Both the position numbers and the translations under genes were made by a program. Positions 21,687 through 35,768 of a DNA stretch of 64,000 nt are shown here, one piece after another. Position 1 is the first letter of the stretch; each line of letters begins with the position of its first letter. Source of the DNA: Fasciola hepatica (taxonomy: Eukaryota; Platyhelminthes; Trematoda; Plagiorchiida; Fasciolidae); the NCBI GenBank assembly GCA_948099385.1, contig CANUEZ040000129.1:8066501-8130500 (forward strand), read 5' to 3'. The notes beneath the pieces were generated by a model. It was not told the DNA's origin and made no database searches. It saw only the letters and a program-made list of their open reading frames with translations.

Positions 21687-24600
21687 TGCAAAACATACCT
21701 CAGAGACTCTACCTGATACGCGTTTATCTTAATAAGACAAAATATCTAAAAGAACCGGATGTGTTTTTCCTACTGTAAATGCCGTCTTGGAATTTTCGGC
21801 AACGGAAACTAAGTTTATTATGATTCCTGATGAAGGAACAATTCAGACTGCCGACAGTGTTTGCGAATAGCTTTGTGAGTATTCACTGTAATTTTTTTTA
21901 TTGCGTTCGGTAGCAATACTATTTTCATTTAGAATGCACAAAACACGAATTCTCTCTAGTTCTTCATGTCAAACGGGCAGGTGTGTTTCCTTTGATCCTC
22001 CGTAACAGTTGCTCTGTCGCCTCAGTCGTATTCTGTTCTCATGGTTCCGCTGAGCAAAAAACGAGTACAAATATTCCACTCCTTTTGAACCCGCGGATAG
22101 CGTGTGCCTCAAGTGAACACTCACGCTTTTCGAGAGTGAGTATACAAATGTGAAATTACGGTGTCTTAGACTATACGGATGGATCTGGAAATCGTGTCGC
22201 TAACCATCTTCTGTGCCTAACCAAATACTCTACTGATCTGCCTGGCATTGGCCAGCAAATAAGTTTTCCCAAAATAAACACTAATATGTTTCCCTATTTT
22301 TTGATTCATATGATTAAAGGAAAGAATCTGATAGATTTGCTGCTCGCCTTTCCTCTTTCTCTTCAGTCTCACTGGATGAACAGGAGACCAATTTCCAACG
22401 AGTATCATCCTCAATAGCTTTACTACTTTGAATATGGCTTTGACAAAGGGGAATACTTTAATACTGGCTCTCCCCAAAGGTACACACTGAGATGTAGGTT
22501 GCTTGCTGTGACAGGAAAACGAGTGGGAACGGACTTGAAATTCAAGCCTATCTAATGAGACCAACACCCTCGGTTGTATAGTGTTGATCGCAGTAAACGC
22601 GTTTCCTCTGAAGTACCTCATTTATCAGTACGTTATGGAGAAAGTACGTCGGGATCACAAGTAAAAATGCTGACTCAAGTAGGTCCAACACCAGAAGTGT
22701 CAAATGAGCCACACCAATGTTCACTTTTTGGTGTATAACCAAAAGTTTATGGTCATTTCGAACCAGAACTGCCTATTTTTCTATGGAATGCAGCCTTTCA
22801 CTTTCTACTGGTAGCTGCACATCTTGGCAGCTTTTACGACTAGTGACGCTGGACTCTGTTTACCAAATTTATGCAAGCATATCCAGAAGCTCAGATACAT
22901 GTTGCACGTTATGCGAATAATTTCGCGTCTGGAAAAGCCAAAACCATTGAAATGCAACAGTAAAAGCAATTCAAAGGATGATATTCCGGCTGAATTGAAA
23001 TACCCAATCAGATGATCCCCGGGTAAGTTCCAATTATTCCTATTGCAAACTAATGATGGCAAAAGTTGTCTTGGTAGCAAATACCATTCTGCTGTGATTA
23101 GGTTAAACAAAGGTGGTGATAATTTTTGTCTCAAACCTACATTTATTGTACATCCGATGGCTACCCTAAGCTCGTCAAGTTGTTTCAGTTTTATCACTAT
23201 TCGCGTATACGGAGTCAACATTAGTTGTGCCAGCACCTCAAATAATGAGAAGCATTATGAAAAAGGCACAAGTGAACCAAACTTCACTCTCTATATTTCA
23301 AACTTTAGGGTAGACACAGGTAAGTGATTCAAGGGTTGTTTTATTTACTGTTTCAAGTAAAAGCTTGAGTAGTTACTGAGATAAATTTTCAATCCATAGG
23401 CGCTGGTTTATCAATCACAGAAGCTTCTCACTGCCTTTCAGTTGGGACAGAACGGTGATAGAACATACAGAATAAATATAACTTTTTTGTTACCATAAAT
23501 TACCAGTTCAGTCGAAAAATTCAACAGCAATGTACCTTGTTTTGAAGTGCGATGGAGCAAACCATCGCGTATTTTCTACGGAGTAAGGTGGACGTGGATT
23601 GTAGTAAAAGTTTCAGAAAAAACACTCAAACCATTGTGGCTCCAGCCGTGGATTTTTCCATGGTCGAATGTCAGAAATTATTTCAGATACCGTTACTTTT
23701 TGTGGACTGCCTGCTAGATCAGCATTTTCGCCGTCTTGTTTATGTCTTACGTCACTTGCCAGATCCTGAAATTCATCTTTCTTGTTTCGTTCTGTGACGG
23801 GATTCTCTAAAGATGGGTATTTAAAACCATTTTTCCAACATAAATTGTAAAGTTGGACAAATATGTGGCTTTTGAAATGATTACAAATATGTATCTGGTG
23901 GATTTACTGTGAAACAAACGGCTACTTCTGCTGGTGATTAGTGAATGCATTACCAAAATGCAAGCCACACAGCGAACAAAAACAAATACAGTAACTAGTC
24001 TTTAATAAATGAAGTGCCGAATTCGTGATCACTGGATTATATTAGTGGGCCTATTGTTCAGATTGTGTACATCCTATGGTAATGACAAGGTAGACGCGGA
24101 ACACAGACGTATCAACCGAGCCACACAATTTCAAAATGATGGTTAGATTCGTTGCCCTCACTCAACCGAAGTCACTCTCTCTGCTACGTACTTTTCTTGG
24201 CCTTTCACTGCGAGCGCTGAGTTGGTTATCCTGCGACCTATTGTTGCCATCGATCTGGAAAACTACAACTTTTCAACTGGACGATTTTTGAGTTTACCGA
24301 GTTCTGATGCAATGGATTTCCTGTGTGATATTGTCCGTTTTGTTTGTCACTAGCTGTTCTAAAAGTAGACAAGTTGTGTCCATCATCTTCGTATGACCTT
24401 TCTTTTGGCTGAGTTGATAAGCTTCGTAGGCACTGCATTCTGTTGGTAGAGCTTTCTCTATACTGAAAAAGCATGAATTCTTTTGGGCTTAATTGGTTGC
24501 CAAACCAGGGATCGCATTTCAGTCAAGCTTAGTATACCTTACTCTTGATTTAATCACTTCTGTTCCATTCTCATACCTTCTGCTGGGGAAACATTATTTA

Positions 24601-25568
24601 CGTGGGATGTAGGAGACACATTGTCCTATATTCAGTTATCTGTTCAAATAGACTGTTATAAAGGAACCAGCTTGGTATTGTCTTCTTCAAATAGTTGTAG
24701 ACTGTTTGTGGGTGGCGAACGGTAATGAGGAGGACGTCGGCCATTTTGGCTGTTCCGATGAAGATTGGATGTTGCTATAAATAAACCACCACCATTGATG
24801 ACTGACGGTTATAGTAGGGGGCTAAGCGGCCGCGCAGAGAGCAGGTAATCACAGCTACCGATCCTTGTTTCGCTCGTGAGTGGATGCTTCGAGAGTACTT
24901 GAGCCAACACTTTTTGTCGTATTCATTACGATGGATTTGCAAAGAATGAAACCACGAACCGAATCCTGAGGTTAAGCGCTATAAACTACATGAGTTTCAT
25001 CATTACTTAGCGGATGGCACCAAACAGAGGGACAAAACACCGTCAAAATGAGTCCGGGGATAAGAAATCCCAATTTATCCCACGATAGAATCTCATAATA
25101 TCAAACGGGCATACTTGTTACACCAAAGTGCTGGTTAGATGAGAATCTCTGATGAACTACGACAAAGTTTGTTTTCATGTACTGAGCCAATGACAACGTA
25201 GCCAACCTGATGAAAACCCAGATCTTCTTGTCATATAGGACTTTAGCGGTTGGGGTCGCTTCTATTTGACGCAACTCGTGAATGTACAAAGCTCCAGATA
25301 ACCCAAGTAAATCTTGTTTTTTTCAATCTGACTGGTTTGATTGACGAAATTACCTCAGATGAGAAAATTATCGAGGATTAAATAACAAGGTCAACCGCCG
25401 GGTGGTTCTGATAGTTTACTTTGCTATGTTTTGGGATAAAAAATTGAATTGTTCTCGTAGCATGCCTATGGTTGTACGAATAGGTGTGTTTAAGGGAGTT
25501 ATTTCACTGTGATCGATGATGTACAGGTAAAATCGAGTCAGACGCCAGGTTTCAATTTTCTAAATTAC

Positions 25569-25611
<43 letters not shown>

Positions 25612-28600
25612 GTTTGGAATGTCTTCGAATCGCACTGTTCGAGTGTTTCACCTGAATACAAATTTCAGGGTCAAAGAGCAGAGGCTATAAACTGCCAAAG
25701 ACTTTGAACAGATGTCAAGTATTATTCCTCCATTTTGAAATTCACTTGTTGATTAGAAAGGCAACATAAACATTTACCATCTTGTGCCTTCTTCTGAAAC
25801 TCGCCACAACAATGTCCAAACTGAGGCTAAACTGGTCCTTTTGTGGTGACTTTTCATTGGTCTTGTCAGATGATTTTCTGTGTGTTGGATATAAAACTGT
25901 TTAGTAAGAGTGCGTCCGTTGTTTACTGTAGACAAGAGATGTGCCAAGCTGATTAATTATCTTTCTTCAGGGGTTAAATAGTTTTATTATACACAGTAAA
26001 ATTCCCGAGTGACGGGGAGTAAGATGAACGTTTGTGTACTTGATAAATTATGTTAACTACACAAGGCTTCAGGGTTAAGTTCACTGGCATTTAAGCACTG
26101 TCAATCTCGATAGTGGATACCATGTGGACTAATACAGACGACCTTTGAATTTACTCATTTGGGTATTATTCTATAAATTTATTCCCAAACTGCCTCAAAC
26201 TTTTAGAAACTGCTAATTTCGATTCTGGTGTCCTTGAAAAGCAGTAATATTCCTTAGCCTTTCCCAGTATGCTTCAAAATGCTCATCCTGTCCTCCCCGC
26301 TAGCTCTTCGCTCTGCCTTTTGTGTTTATTGAAATGGCCAGTGATCACGAACCGTCCGTACTCCATCTGACTCGATTCATTGTCCACAGCATTTACATCT
26401 AGACAGTCTGTATTTCGCAAGTGTACGAAGTCAGTTGTGTTGAGGACCGAAAAAATCATTCTTATATGATTAGTGATCAAATCTAGTGTAGAAAGGTTAA
26501 AATACTTCAAAAACCCTTGAGAGCTTTGATCGAAGGTAGTTTGTAAAGAGAACATTACACTAATGCGCCAATAAATCTAAAATTTCGAGTATATGTTTTT
26601 ATTGATGGAGAATGCGTCAAAGATGATTCAGAAAATGATGATCTTCACGAATTTAACAAAATCAATGTGTATGCAATAAAGTAAATCAAATTTTCGCTGG
26701 TTCAGGCAAAAAACTTAGCCCCAGCTGCGTACATCATGAGGTCAATACCTCAAATCTCAAGTTGGATGATTTTATTGGCTGACGATTGTCATAAACGGTG
26801 AATAATGACTTAACAAGACAGAGTAACGAGGAAATACCCTGCAGCACAGATCGAATGTAATAACAGTCATATTGTTTCAGACTCTGCTTCAACAAACTGT
26901 CAAATGATCTTGATTTTCATGCATTTGAATGAGTTGCTTTTGTAGATTTAACATTGCGTATGAAGTCCACACTTCAGGATCCCAAGGTAGAAAACCCTGA
27001 TTAATGAGTCCCAAACCTGAAGATTTATTCCCAAGTCAACCAGTCAACGTCCTCGGAAAAAGGCATCGCTCATGTACCGTTGAATATCTCTCACAATCTC
27101 CGTGCCTATCCAATCCAAGTTGCACATTTATGCGTGGTATTTCTCTTGGATGAAGTAGCCTATCCTGAAATCTATAGGAATCCGCTTCTCGGCTGTAATC
27201 GCAAGTCAGAGTGAAATATAGAACAAAATTGCCAGAAGGGACAATTGCTGTAACGTGAACAAACAGACAACAGTGTAGTGCACACGTACCGAGATATCCA
27301 TGAATTGCACTAACTAAATAGTTTGATTGAACTCGTGTCCATCATTTAAGCAGATTTATTTAAAACACACGAAGATCTAACATTTTCCCCACTTCATCAT
27401 AGTGAACAATGATGATGGTGTTATATCAAGTTCTTAAAGTTCAAAAAAAGTCATTGATATTTAAGCTGATTTGCAATTTGAACTCTGGTGCCCAAAATGT
27501 ACACACATGGAAACTTCGTTCAACGACCGTGGTAATATTGGCCATGACACATGATCCCTCCACAATAGCTCTGTAGATGCTCTCTCAGTATCCAACTTTG
27601 TGTTTCACATCTAATATTTTTTCTACGTGTATGCATATGTGTTCCTTGTACAAATTTCAAGGACTCCAACTGCACAGTTTGTTTTTGTGATTCTGATCAC
27701 AACAACTCTCCAGTCGTCATAGTTGCGCACATTGTACGTGGGAACATCTGAAGTCATGTATCAACACGAAACTTTTCTCCGCCATTGTAACTCCTTCAGA
27801 AGCAGAACATATTTTGACTTGAAATAATCAGTTGGCTAGTTATTCGCGGTGAACAGTCAAGATAAGTAGATAAAAATAACTCCCGTCTTTCAGTTTGACT
27901 AAAAACAAAGCAACACGGATGACCTTACGTTTAGATAGACAATAACACACCACACAACCAACGTGCAAGGCGATGTACACGAGACAGAGGGTCTTCGGAG
28001 CAGTTTAAACTGACCAATGTGTTTTACCGTGCATTATTACGTTAGATTTTTCTTCAAGCCCTAGTAGGATATTCAAAAAAGCAATTCGTAATTGTGTAAG
28101 AAGCATCAGATTGTCACAACCAGCTGATACCCACTTTTGTCCTCAAAATCCGCCATTGTGGAAGACTCTTGGTGTGCTGGTTATCAGTATTGTGAAAATT
28201 GCAACGAAAGCCTCAGGATTTACCCCACATTTTTGCTCACATACAAAAGGAATTGAAAACCAAGGTGGACATTTCATACTCCCTGCATTTTTTTCGTCAC
28301 ATTTCGAATTAGGAAATCCTTTTGTTTGCAGTTCACATCAGGATTATGATTTTCCATAGAATACAAAACGTCCGTCCAAAACAATTTTCAAGAAGATTAT
28401 GTTCACGCAACAGCCTATTTCTGACCACTGTAATGAATTAATTGTCAACTACATTAGCCGCAAGAAGGCCATATATGTACAGTGCTGTCAGAATTTTCGG
28501 GAACACCTTTTCGTGGTCGAATTCCACACCTTGCTACACAAAGGCTTCTTAGCAGACAAAATAGTGCAGAATTCACTAAATGGGAGTAAAAACCGGGTGC

Positions 28601-30803
28601 GAGCTTGCGCAATGCATGCCACAATAAAGTGATTGTGGACATTCTAATCCATTGAAATGAATTAGTGGGTTCAAACCATATGACTTCAAGATCGGAGGTT
28701 TCATGCTTCGCACTTACGATAAAGGAAGACTCAATGTACGCACACCCATAGGTTATTTATTCCTTGAAAGTATATCTGGAGCTAATCACGGGTTATTGTG
28801 ATAAACCCAATGATCCAAACGCGTTGCTACTGAGGGTGTCAACTGAATTTGTTCTCATTTCATCTTATGCGTTAATCAGCTCATTCCAATAATTTTTAGT
28901 TCAATAAATACCACATATTAGGGATTACTGTGGTATTCATTACACTGAACTCAAATGAAGACACTTCAGAATTGATGTATATATGGTTCACTTCAACAGC
29001 TTCGAAGGTTTCGGAATGAATCTCTTTGCAATAAAATTCCTCTGATATGAGAAATCATGATTCCGGTCCGACTGAACACTGTCACTGAAGAACCCCATTA
29101 TATGTGTTTGCGTCTTTAGCCCAGTGCTGTGCACTTTTTGCCCGCAAATGATACGAACTGGCCAGCACCTGCTTTCTACCCTAAAACGAATAATTCTGTC
29201 GTATCGCTAAAAACAGTGCTGAATATTTTAGTGAGTACAGTCTCACTGGCTTTATCGTAACCGGTACAAATTTTGAAACCTCACATAGTGACAGATATGC
29301 CCACTTTCATATACACGGAGGGCAGCCATTTATAAACTAGTTACTGATTATATGCTGAAAAAACATTACTCAATGACGGAATATATGACTTTTTTCTTTA
29401 CACTATCTACACGGTCAAATCATTTAGAGATAAAACGTATGTTCGAAATCCGGTGGGCTGTGAGCTTTCTCTGCCTCAGACGGGATACTTTCCTATGGTT
29501 GGGGCGCGAATCCCCCACTTGTTGTGCATATCGAGCATGTGCAATCGATATACACCCTTACAAGACAAAGGTCTTCCAATAACTTTTGTCTCACGGACTA
29601 GGGATGTAAAATGAATGCCACAAGAACATTGCCTTTTTGAAAATAGTAAGTTATAGTGTACTTGATTGAGTAAGGGCTTGTTTGTGGTCTAACCAACGAA
29701 GCATTCAGAAAAAGCAGTTTTCTCCCTATGAGTAAGGAATGCTTAGGTGTCATTCGCTAAGTCCTAGTGAGTTACGCTCCATTTGTGACACCTATGTATC
29801 ACTGAAATACACTAAGTAAAAAGCTAGCAACAGCATTACTGAGCAGGGTATTGTTTCACAACTTTGGTCTATAGGAAATTCCCAGGTCTAACTAACTTCG
29901 TCGAGGTGGTGTAATATAACCATGACATCAAAACAAACTAAGACTATAAATTCCCTAGAGAAGTCAAAGATAGGTTTTTACGATAATATTGCCCAATGAG
30001 AGGCGGATGGGTGTGTTCGATGATGAAGCATTTTTTCATAAGTTCATAGCAGCCGGCATAATGAAACCTCACCCTTGCCGTTTCAATACACCCAGCTCGT
30101 CATGTATTGCCTCCACTTGCTATCATAACTGACAGCTGGAAATACTTCTAGATTGCCTATCTCTGCACTTATTCTAGGCCCTGATTACTCCCCTTAACGT
30201 GTGATCGTTGGATTTCTGTTGACAAGTTAACCATAACCCCCAAATGGAAAGTCCTCCAGACAGCTATATCTCCGGTCTCCTTTGAGATCATGCCGGTTAC
30301 TTGGGTAGCCATCGGTCCACTAGGAGCTACTCTCGGACTACCGCACGAACTAAATGAATCAGACTGATCGGACTGGACTACTTTCCACGCTGGACGGCTA
30401 TGGTTCAAACTCAAACTCACGCTTTCCGATGCTTTATGAAGCCTCTTACATCGCACGTCACTGCGATTACAATAGTGTTACCCGGGTTACAAGCCACCAT
30501 AACAGTTTCACTGGATCGCGAGGGCCGAATCCCGACATCAAATAACATCACGCACTTGTCCAACAATTTCTTCCAGTAAACCCTCCAATAGGTCTTTGTG
30601 GATGCCAAATCATAACCGAAGTCTTACCATCTCTGTTGCATTTTCAACCTACTGTCCCAATTTCACTAACCAAAGCAATCTTGGCCCATTTTTGTCTGCT
30701 ACCCAGTCACTTTCTTCATGAAGAGCCAGCCACATCTGGTGAGCCCGCCCATATCGGGGCCTTAGTTCGTGATCCGCGATCAGTGGTAAAAACCATCTCT
30801 ACT
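21687..30803. other. anonymous DNA, no supported gene
   Basis: Frames of up to 143 codons occur (23236-22805 minus, 22621-22217 minus), but none has a recognisable domain or splice pattern. A segment at about 24705-24930 has an LTR-like feel: a GCTATAAATAAACC promoter-like sequence, then a GC-rich stretch. No partner copy, clear ends or target duplication were found, so it is not called separately. Confidence 0.45.
25571..25606. repeat. (TA)18 microsatellite
   Basis: An uninterrupted TA dinucleotide array of 36 bp in an A/T-rich setting. Confidence 0.97.
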
Positions 30804-30856
30804 AAATAAAACACCAGCCACTCGCTGTTGGCCGGCTAGTGATTGGTATTTTATTT
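30804..30856. repeat. strong hairpin / inverted repeat with 15-nt loop
   Basis: The arms AAATAAAA-C-ACCA-GC-CACT (30804-30822) and AGTG-AT-TGGT-A-TTTTATTT (30838-30856) pair at 16 of 19 positions; the three gaps are mismatches at matching places. The loop is 30823-30837. It lies in non-coding DNA. The arms carry AATAAA on both strands. Confidence 0.85.
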
Positions 30857-33475
30857 CATAGAGTTCATGCCATAGTTTTGGCAGTATATAAGCGGCGGCT
30901 AGCTGATAAAGTCACGATGTGGAGGAGGGCTTTATGAGTGACAGGATTTGTTTCAACCGGAGGAGGGTGAACACATTTCTGATGTGATATTAGGGTGATG
31001 GAGAAAATATATGAGTTTACCCTGGTTCTTGGTAACATTTCTGTCATAATTCGACAGTTGACTACGGGCGTGTGCTTACTTGTACCCTTTGTCGAGGTTT
31101 TCAATTTCAGAGAAATGATATTAAGGCGATGGCAGGTCACGTGCCTGCATACGTATTGGAATAGACACAGTGTTATTGGGTACAACTGCTAGGTTTGGAT
31201 ATGAAATCATATAGAGTCTTAAGAGGACTGTGTTGGATGCTGTGGCTATCGGAGCACCTGATTTGTTTTGTGTGAGCGGTAGATGATCATTTGTTTTCGC
31301 TCAGGGTGTTAGCGGCTAGAGTTAACGGTGGGGTGGTTTATGTTCTCCATGTATGCGGTATAGATGTTTTACAACTTGTGCAATTATATGTTTGGAGGGT
31401 GAAGCCTGAGGCTACCGCGTAGAAAGCTCGAGCTCACACTTCATTTGGGCTAAAAAACAGCGTTGGCGAGCGGAAACCTACGTAGGTTGCAAACTACTTA
31501 TGGGTAAGTGTCCAGGGGTTGACTTTAGAGAGATTTGGCTTTCATTTTATTCTTGAGCGTTAACAGGTGCTCGTGCTAATTGGTCCAAATATCGACAAGA
31601 AAGATTTTGGACATCGCGGACTTCACATGGATAAACTTTGGAAGGCGTGTATGGACAACGGAGTTTGGCTTCCACGAGCTCGTCGGAGATGAAACAAAGA
31701 ACCCGAAAGGGTTTAAACTGAGAGGGATAATGTCGGTTTATATGTGGACAGCTCATTCGTCGTGCTTGTCACCCAGCACAGGGTCAGGCAGAAATACTGA
31801 TGGCTTAGCTTGTACTCTCTTTTTTTTCTTCGGGGCATCCCACATTCAGGGTCGGGTCGTGGCTATAACGGGGAATTCATCCGTTATTTAAGGGGCGTAC
31901 AGCATGAATCCGATCCTTGGCAGCTTCCCTCTTGGAGAGCACTTCCCATTTCTCCTCTGCTAGCCATTCTTTACGCGTGACCCGTGAGGTCCGCCACTGC
32001 TAAGGTTAGCTGTTTTCCCCTCGTTACAAGACAACCACAGACTTGTTGCCATTTTCCCGCGGGTGGTGCCGGGGCTTTTAGCTATGGAAGAGAGAGGAAG
32101 TGGTAAACAGATACACGGAAAGTTTTCAGCACTCGGGAAATGTTTACTTGACCACCTGCTTCTGACTAGGCCTGAGTCCGACGACTTTCAGTTTACATGT
32201 GAGCCGGCTGTTGTTAGCACAAACTGTAATGATGCCCACAGATGGTTTGTAGTTTTATTGACTAAGTATCAAGTGTTATGTGGGCCAATCATGGGAGGAT
32301 TCTAGAGTCATGTAGTAGGGAAGGAAGATGAGCAATTTGTGCATAGTGATTCGATTTAGGGTGACCACTGGATGGAGGTTGAGGAGTCTGACAGTTGCCG
32401 CGTTTTTTGTTAGAGACAGTGGCGAAGACCTAATCAGAAGTAGCACTGAGAATGTTTAAAAATTATCTTTCTTGCAACTAGTGGTATTTCATACATTCAC
32501 ATACGATTTCAGAGGCACTGACCTCAGCCATAAAATTAACTAAGTTTGGGCTTTGTAACCTGGTAGGTTTACGCTAGGATGGTGACAACGACGGTGACTG
32601 GTAAGGCACATCCTAGAGACTATCGAGGGTTCAGGCTTCACAGCTTACACATTCGTGGAAAGCCAGGGTTGATGTGAACTATGCTTACCAATTTCATTTT
32701 CTTTACGTGTCGCAGTTCGTTATCCACACTGTTCTTCAATCCGAGGTGACCGATAGCACAGAGTTGTGCCGCTCCCTACCATCTATTGTCTGGCTCTACG
32801 TAACAGTTAATAAAATGTCCTTCTTTCTCAGAACCAAAAATACGAATTGTGAGAACTGACACCAATATGGACAAGTAAAGTGGTAATCTCCAACCAGCTG
32901 TATATCTTGCTTTTTGTATAAATAAAGCAGACATCGTTTTCCGCCTTTTTAAAGCACGGCGAAAGACTAGAGGTCAACTGAAATCGTTAGCTGGAGGTTT
33001 GTTTGGCTTAATACAATGGACAAGAATAGCAAGTTTAACAAACCTGAAAGTGAACCCAGCCAGAGCCCTTTCCTATCCAAGCAGAAGCTCTGCCGGTTTC
33101 CGGCCGCACCCCCGTCGCGAACTCGGCAAGAGCTTAGCCGAGGCCAGCTTCCAGCCCGTTAGCTAGCTTCAGCCCGGCCTAAGCATGTTCCGAATCCTGC
33201 TTTTCAACTAATACCACATAAACCAACAGATATGGCTCACGTCATAAGAAATGACATTATACGACACAACCGGTTTATCTTTTGAAAAATATGACCCAAC
33301 ACAGACAATCATTTGGATATTGCTATAAGTATATAGACTGGCGAGTTGCACGTGACCGAAGTACAGAACCATTCAAATGAAGTCGGTCGTCTATTTAAAA
33401 AGCCATTGGTATAGTAAAGCAACCTCTGACAGCTAATGGAGAAAATATTTATACTTCTGAGTTCTTCAGAAAAAA
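30857..33475. other. anonymous DNA, no supported gene
   Basis: Short frames only, such as 31580-31891 (+, 103 codons), with no motif. No clear 3' end of the LINE that starts at 33476 (minus strand) is visible, so that LINE appears 3'-truncated. Confidence 0.45.
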
Positions 33476-34399
33476 TTATAAGGGTCTACGTAACTCTGTG
33501 CCTTTAAAATCGCTGATTATTGAACCCTTTCGGAAAACCGTTCCGGGTCCAGACCATCGGCTGTGTGTAACACGGGTTAGGTCCTCGGCGTAGATTATGC
33601 ACTGGAGTCGTAGGGTCAGTGGTAGGTCTTTCACAAACACTAGAAACAACAGGGAACCCAGCACAGAGCTTTGCGTCGCGCCATTGCTGACTGGATGCCA
33701 GGTGGGTTGGGACTGTGCAACTCTCACGGAAAAGGTTCTCTGGACGAGGAAATCCCCAATCGAGTGAAGCATGGACTTGGAAATGCCGATGGTCCAGAGT
33801 TGCAGCAGCAGCTTGTCATGGGGAAGTTTGTAAAACGCTTTATTAAGGCTCACAAAGATACCGTTTGTGGCATATCCTTTGGCTCTGGCATTCCATCATC
33901 TTCCATAAATGGTTGACTGGTCCGTCAGACATAATCTATTTCTCCAAAAACCGTGTTGCTGTGGGCGTAGCAATTGACGGCTCTCCAGATCTTCACGTAA
34001 GCGAGAAGCCACCAACCTTTTCATGACCTTTCCAGCTACGGAAGTGAGACTAACCGGGCGGCTGTCAGCCGAGGCCAATTTTTTCCCACCCTTGTACAGC
34101 GGGAAGACCGCCGCTTTTTCTCATCCCCGAGGTACTCTTCCAGAGGCCAAAGACAAGTTGAACAGCCGAGTCAACGGTCTAGTTAGTTGCTCAGCTAACT
34201 TCTTCAACATTAAAGGATGCACATTGTCCGGTCCAGGTGATTTATGGGTTTTGATGGAAAGGAGGATGTTATCCGCCTCTGGAGCCACAAAATAATGCAT
34301 AGCAAACAACGACCAGTCATTCACAATCGAGGTTGGTGCGCCTCCATTCAAAGAGTACACAAACAAGTACCATCGCAGTACACAGCCCGTTCGTAACAT
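33476..34399 (-). pseudogene. CR1-like LINE reverse transcriptase (LINE A, 3' part)
   Basis: Three minus-strand frames (34399-34121, 34078-33896, 33853-33476) form one RT in order. SLNGGAPTSIVND is linker. KTHKSPGPDNVHPLMLKKLAEQL is the RT entry block. RPVSLTSVAGKVMKRLVASRL and QQHGF follow, then a DLSKAFD-like motif A, PHDKLLLQLWTIGISK, a damaged GVPQGSVLGPLLF block (GATQSSVLGSLLF) and a damaged YADD (YAED). These are CR1/jockey-type motifs. LINE RT copies its own mRNA at a nicked chromosomal site. Frameshifts and catalytic changes make it dead, and the C-terminal thumb is missing. The upstream half lies at 38589-40115, on the far side of a 4.1-kb insertion. Confidence 0.88.
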
Positions 34400-34404
34400 C
34401 AGTT

Positions 34405-34428
34405 TTCGGCTGGTTTTCGGTCGGTTTG
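34405..34428 (+). repeat. left terminal inverted repeat of nested insertion
   Basis: TTCGGCTGGTTTTCGGTCGG followed by TTTG. It pairs with the right copy with three mismatches. GGTTTT/CGG-type subrepeats recur outside the right copy, so chance similarity from simple composition is not excluded. Confidence 0.55.
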
Positions 34429-35768
34429 CTTAGAAAACTGTCAAGAAAATACAAAAATTGCGTGGAAATATGCACGTACATTGCTTAACACGTTTTTGCA
34501 AACTTTTTCAAGTAGATCAGTGTTAGGCTTGTGGCAGAGGTCATTGAGAGCTGCTAGAATAAGTGGTTTGGCTTCGAGTAGTGTGATATGTGTAACATGG
34601 GGATTGAGCCTCATCACTGGGAAATATCTCCCGACTTCACTGGTGTGCTGACATATTTCTGAAACAATACTATTTCTCATCTAACAAATCACTAAAATGG
34701 GTGGCATAATGCAAGGTTTTAACCTTTGTGCGGTTCATGCTGACTTTATTGTCACACTGATTTCTCTAATGTTGTTTTTTATTAATCTCATGTTAGTGTT
34801 TTACAGAATAAAGAGCCGATGTCTTTCAGCGAGGACTTTGCCAGTTCACACGCTTGTGGAATAACCAATGGAAATATACTTGGGTTATTCCATGATATGC
34901 ATGGAGATATTTTGAACGTATATTGGATTTACGGCAATGTATGATAGTTGACAATCACCAAGTGCATTGTACTTTACATTTTAGATCTACTAGATGCTAA
35001 CGGAGGAGCTTTGACGTCCACCCAGCCAGCACAAAATACCACCTTCCATGTGGTAGATTCACCACCTAAATACCACTTACACTTTTCGCGGCAATGAGTG
35101 CTTTCTTTTGCTCAAAACGGCCAAATTAATTCTTTGTATTGCATAGGAACTCGTCAAAGCGCAAAGAAATTTCGATGGCTAGAGTATTATGAAGACTAGT
35201 TGATTTCGATTTGTTTTAGTGTGCTACGAATTTCTGGCGCGTGCCTGCCAGTCCAACTTGTTGAGCGGTCGGGTATGGTTTGCGCTTATTGCTCATTCGT
35301 GATTCTGTCCTGAGGTGACTATATTTTTTCGACAAGTTCAGGACAACACTAAATTCGATTATTGTAATATAATGCACTGTATTTCGGAGCGTTTCTTCAG
35401 TGTATACTTGGATCAGTGAGCTTTTATCCTAGGGTAAAGATCTATCCGCTCAGTTTCATAATATTATTGAAAACCATAAAACCAAGTGACAGTTCGTTGA
35501 TGGTGGTCTCTTTTCAGCTTCTCTTCTTAAATTACGCAGATCTAACTATTTTAACAGTGCGTGTGGGAATATTTTTTCCATCCTGGTTCGTCAAAGTCTG
35601 CTAAGAAACGAAGACTGCGACAACTGCTTCGAGCATCAGACAGGCCAACAGCAGAAGCGTTTACATCGGATCTAGCCGAGACGGCTGTCTGCCTGAGTCC
35701 GGCTGGTAAGACTTGGTTACTTACATAATAGACAGTGCGTAACACGTGATTGCTTCTACATTTGACAG
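34429..35768. other. left part of nested insertion, no firm gene
   Basis: No recognised domain. A possible upstream exon of the spliced gene lies at 35558-35705: it follows TTTTAACAG, reads open for 49 codons (SSKSAKKRRLRQLLRASD and on) and ends at a good donor, G|GTAAGA. Its phase (1) does not fit the next exon, which needs phase 2, so it is not included in the gene call. Confidence 0.35.

Noticed and set aside
22217..23236. Minus-strand frames of 134 and 143 codons
   Set aside because: No recognisable domain, no splice or start context, overlapping frames on the other strand are equally open, and the region is A/T-rich anonymous DNA.
35558..35705. Open exon-like stretch upstream of the micro-intron gene
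   Set aside because: Good splice edges, but its phase does not join the next exon; kept only as a note.
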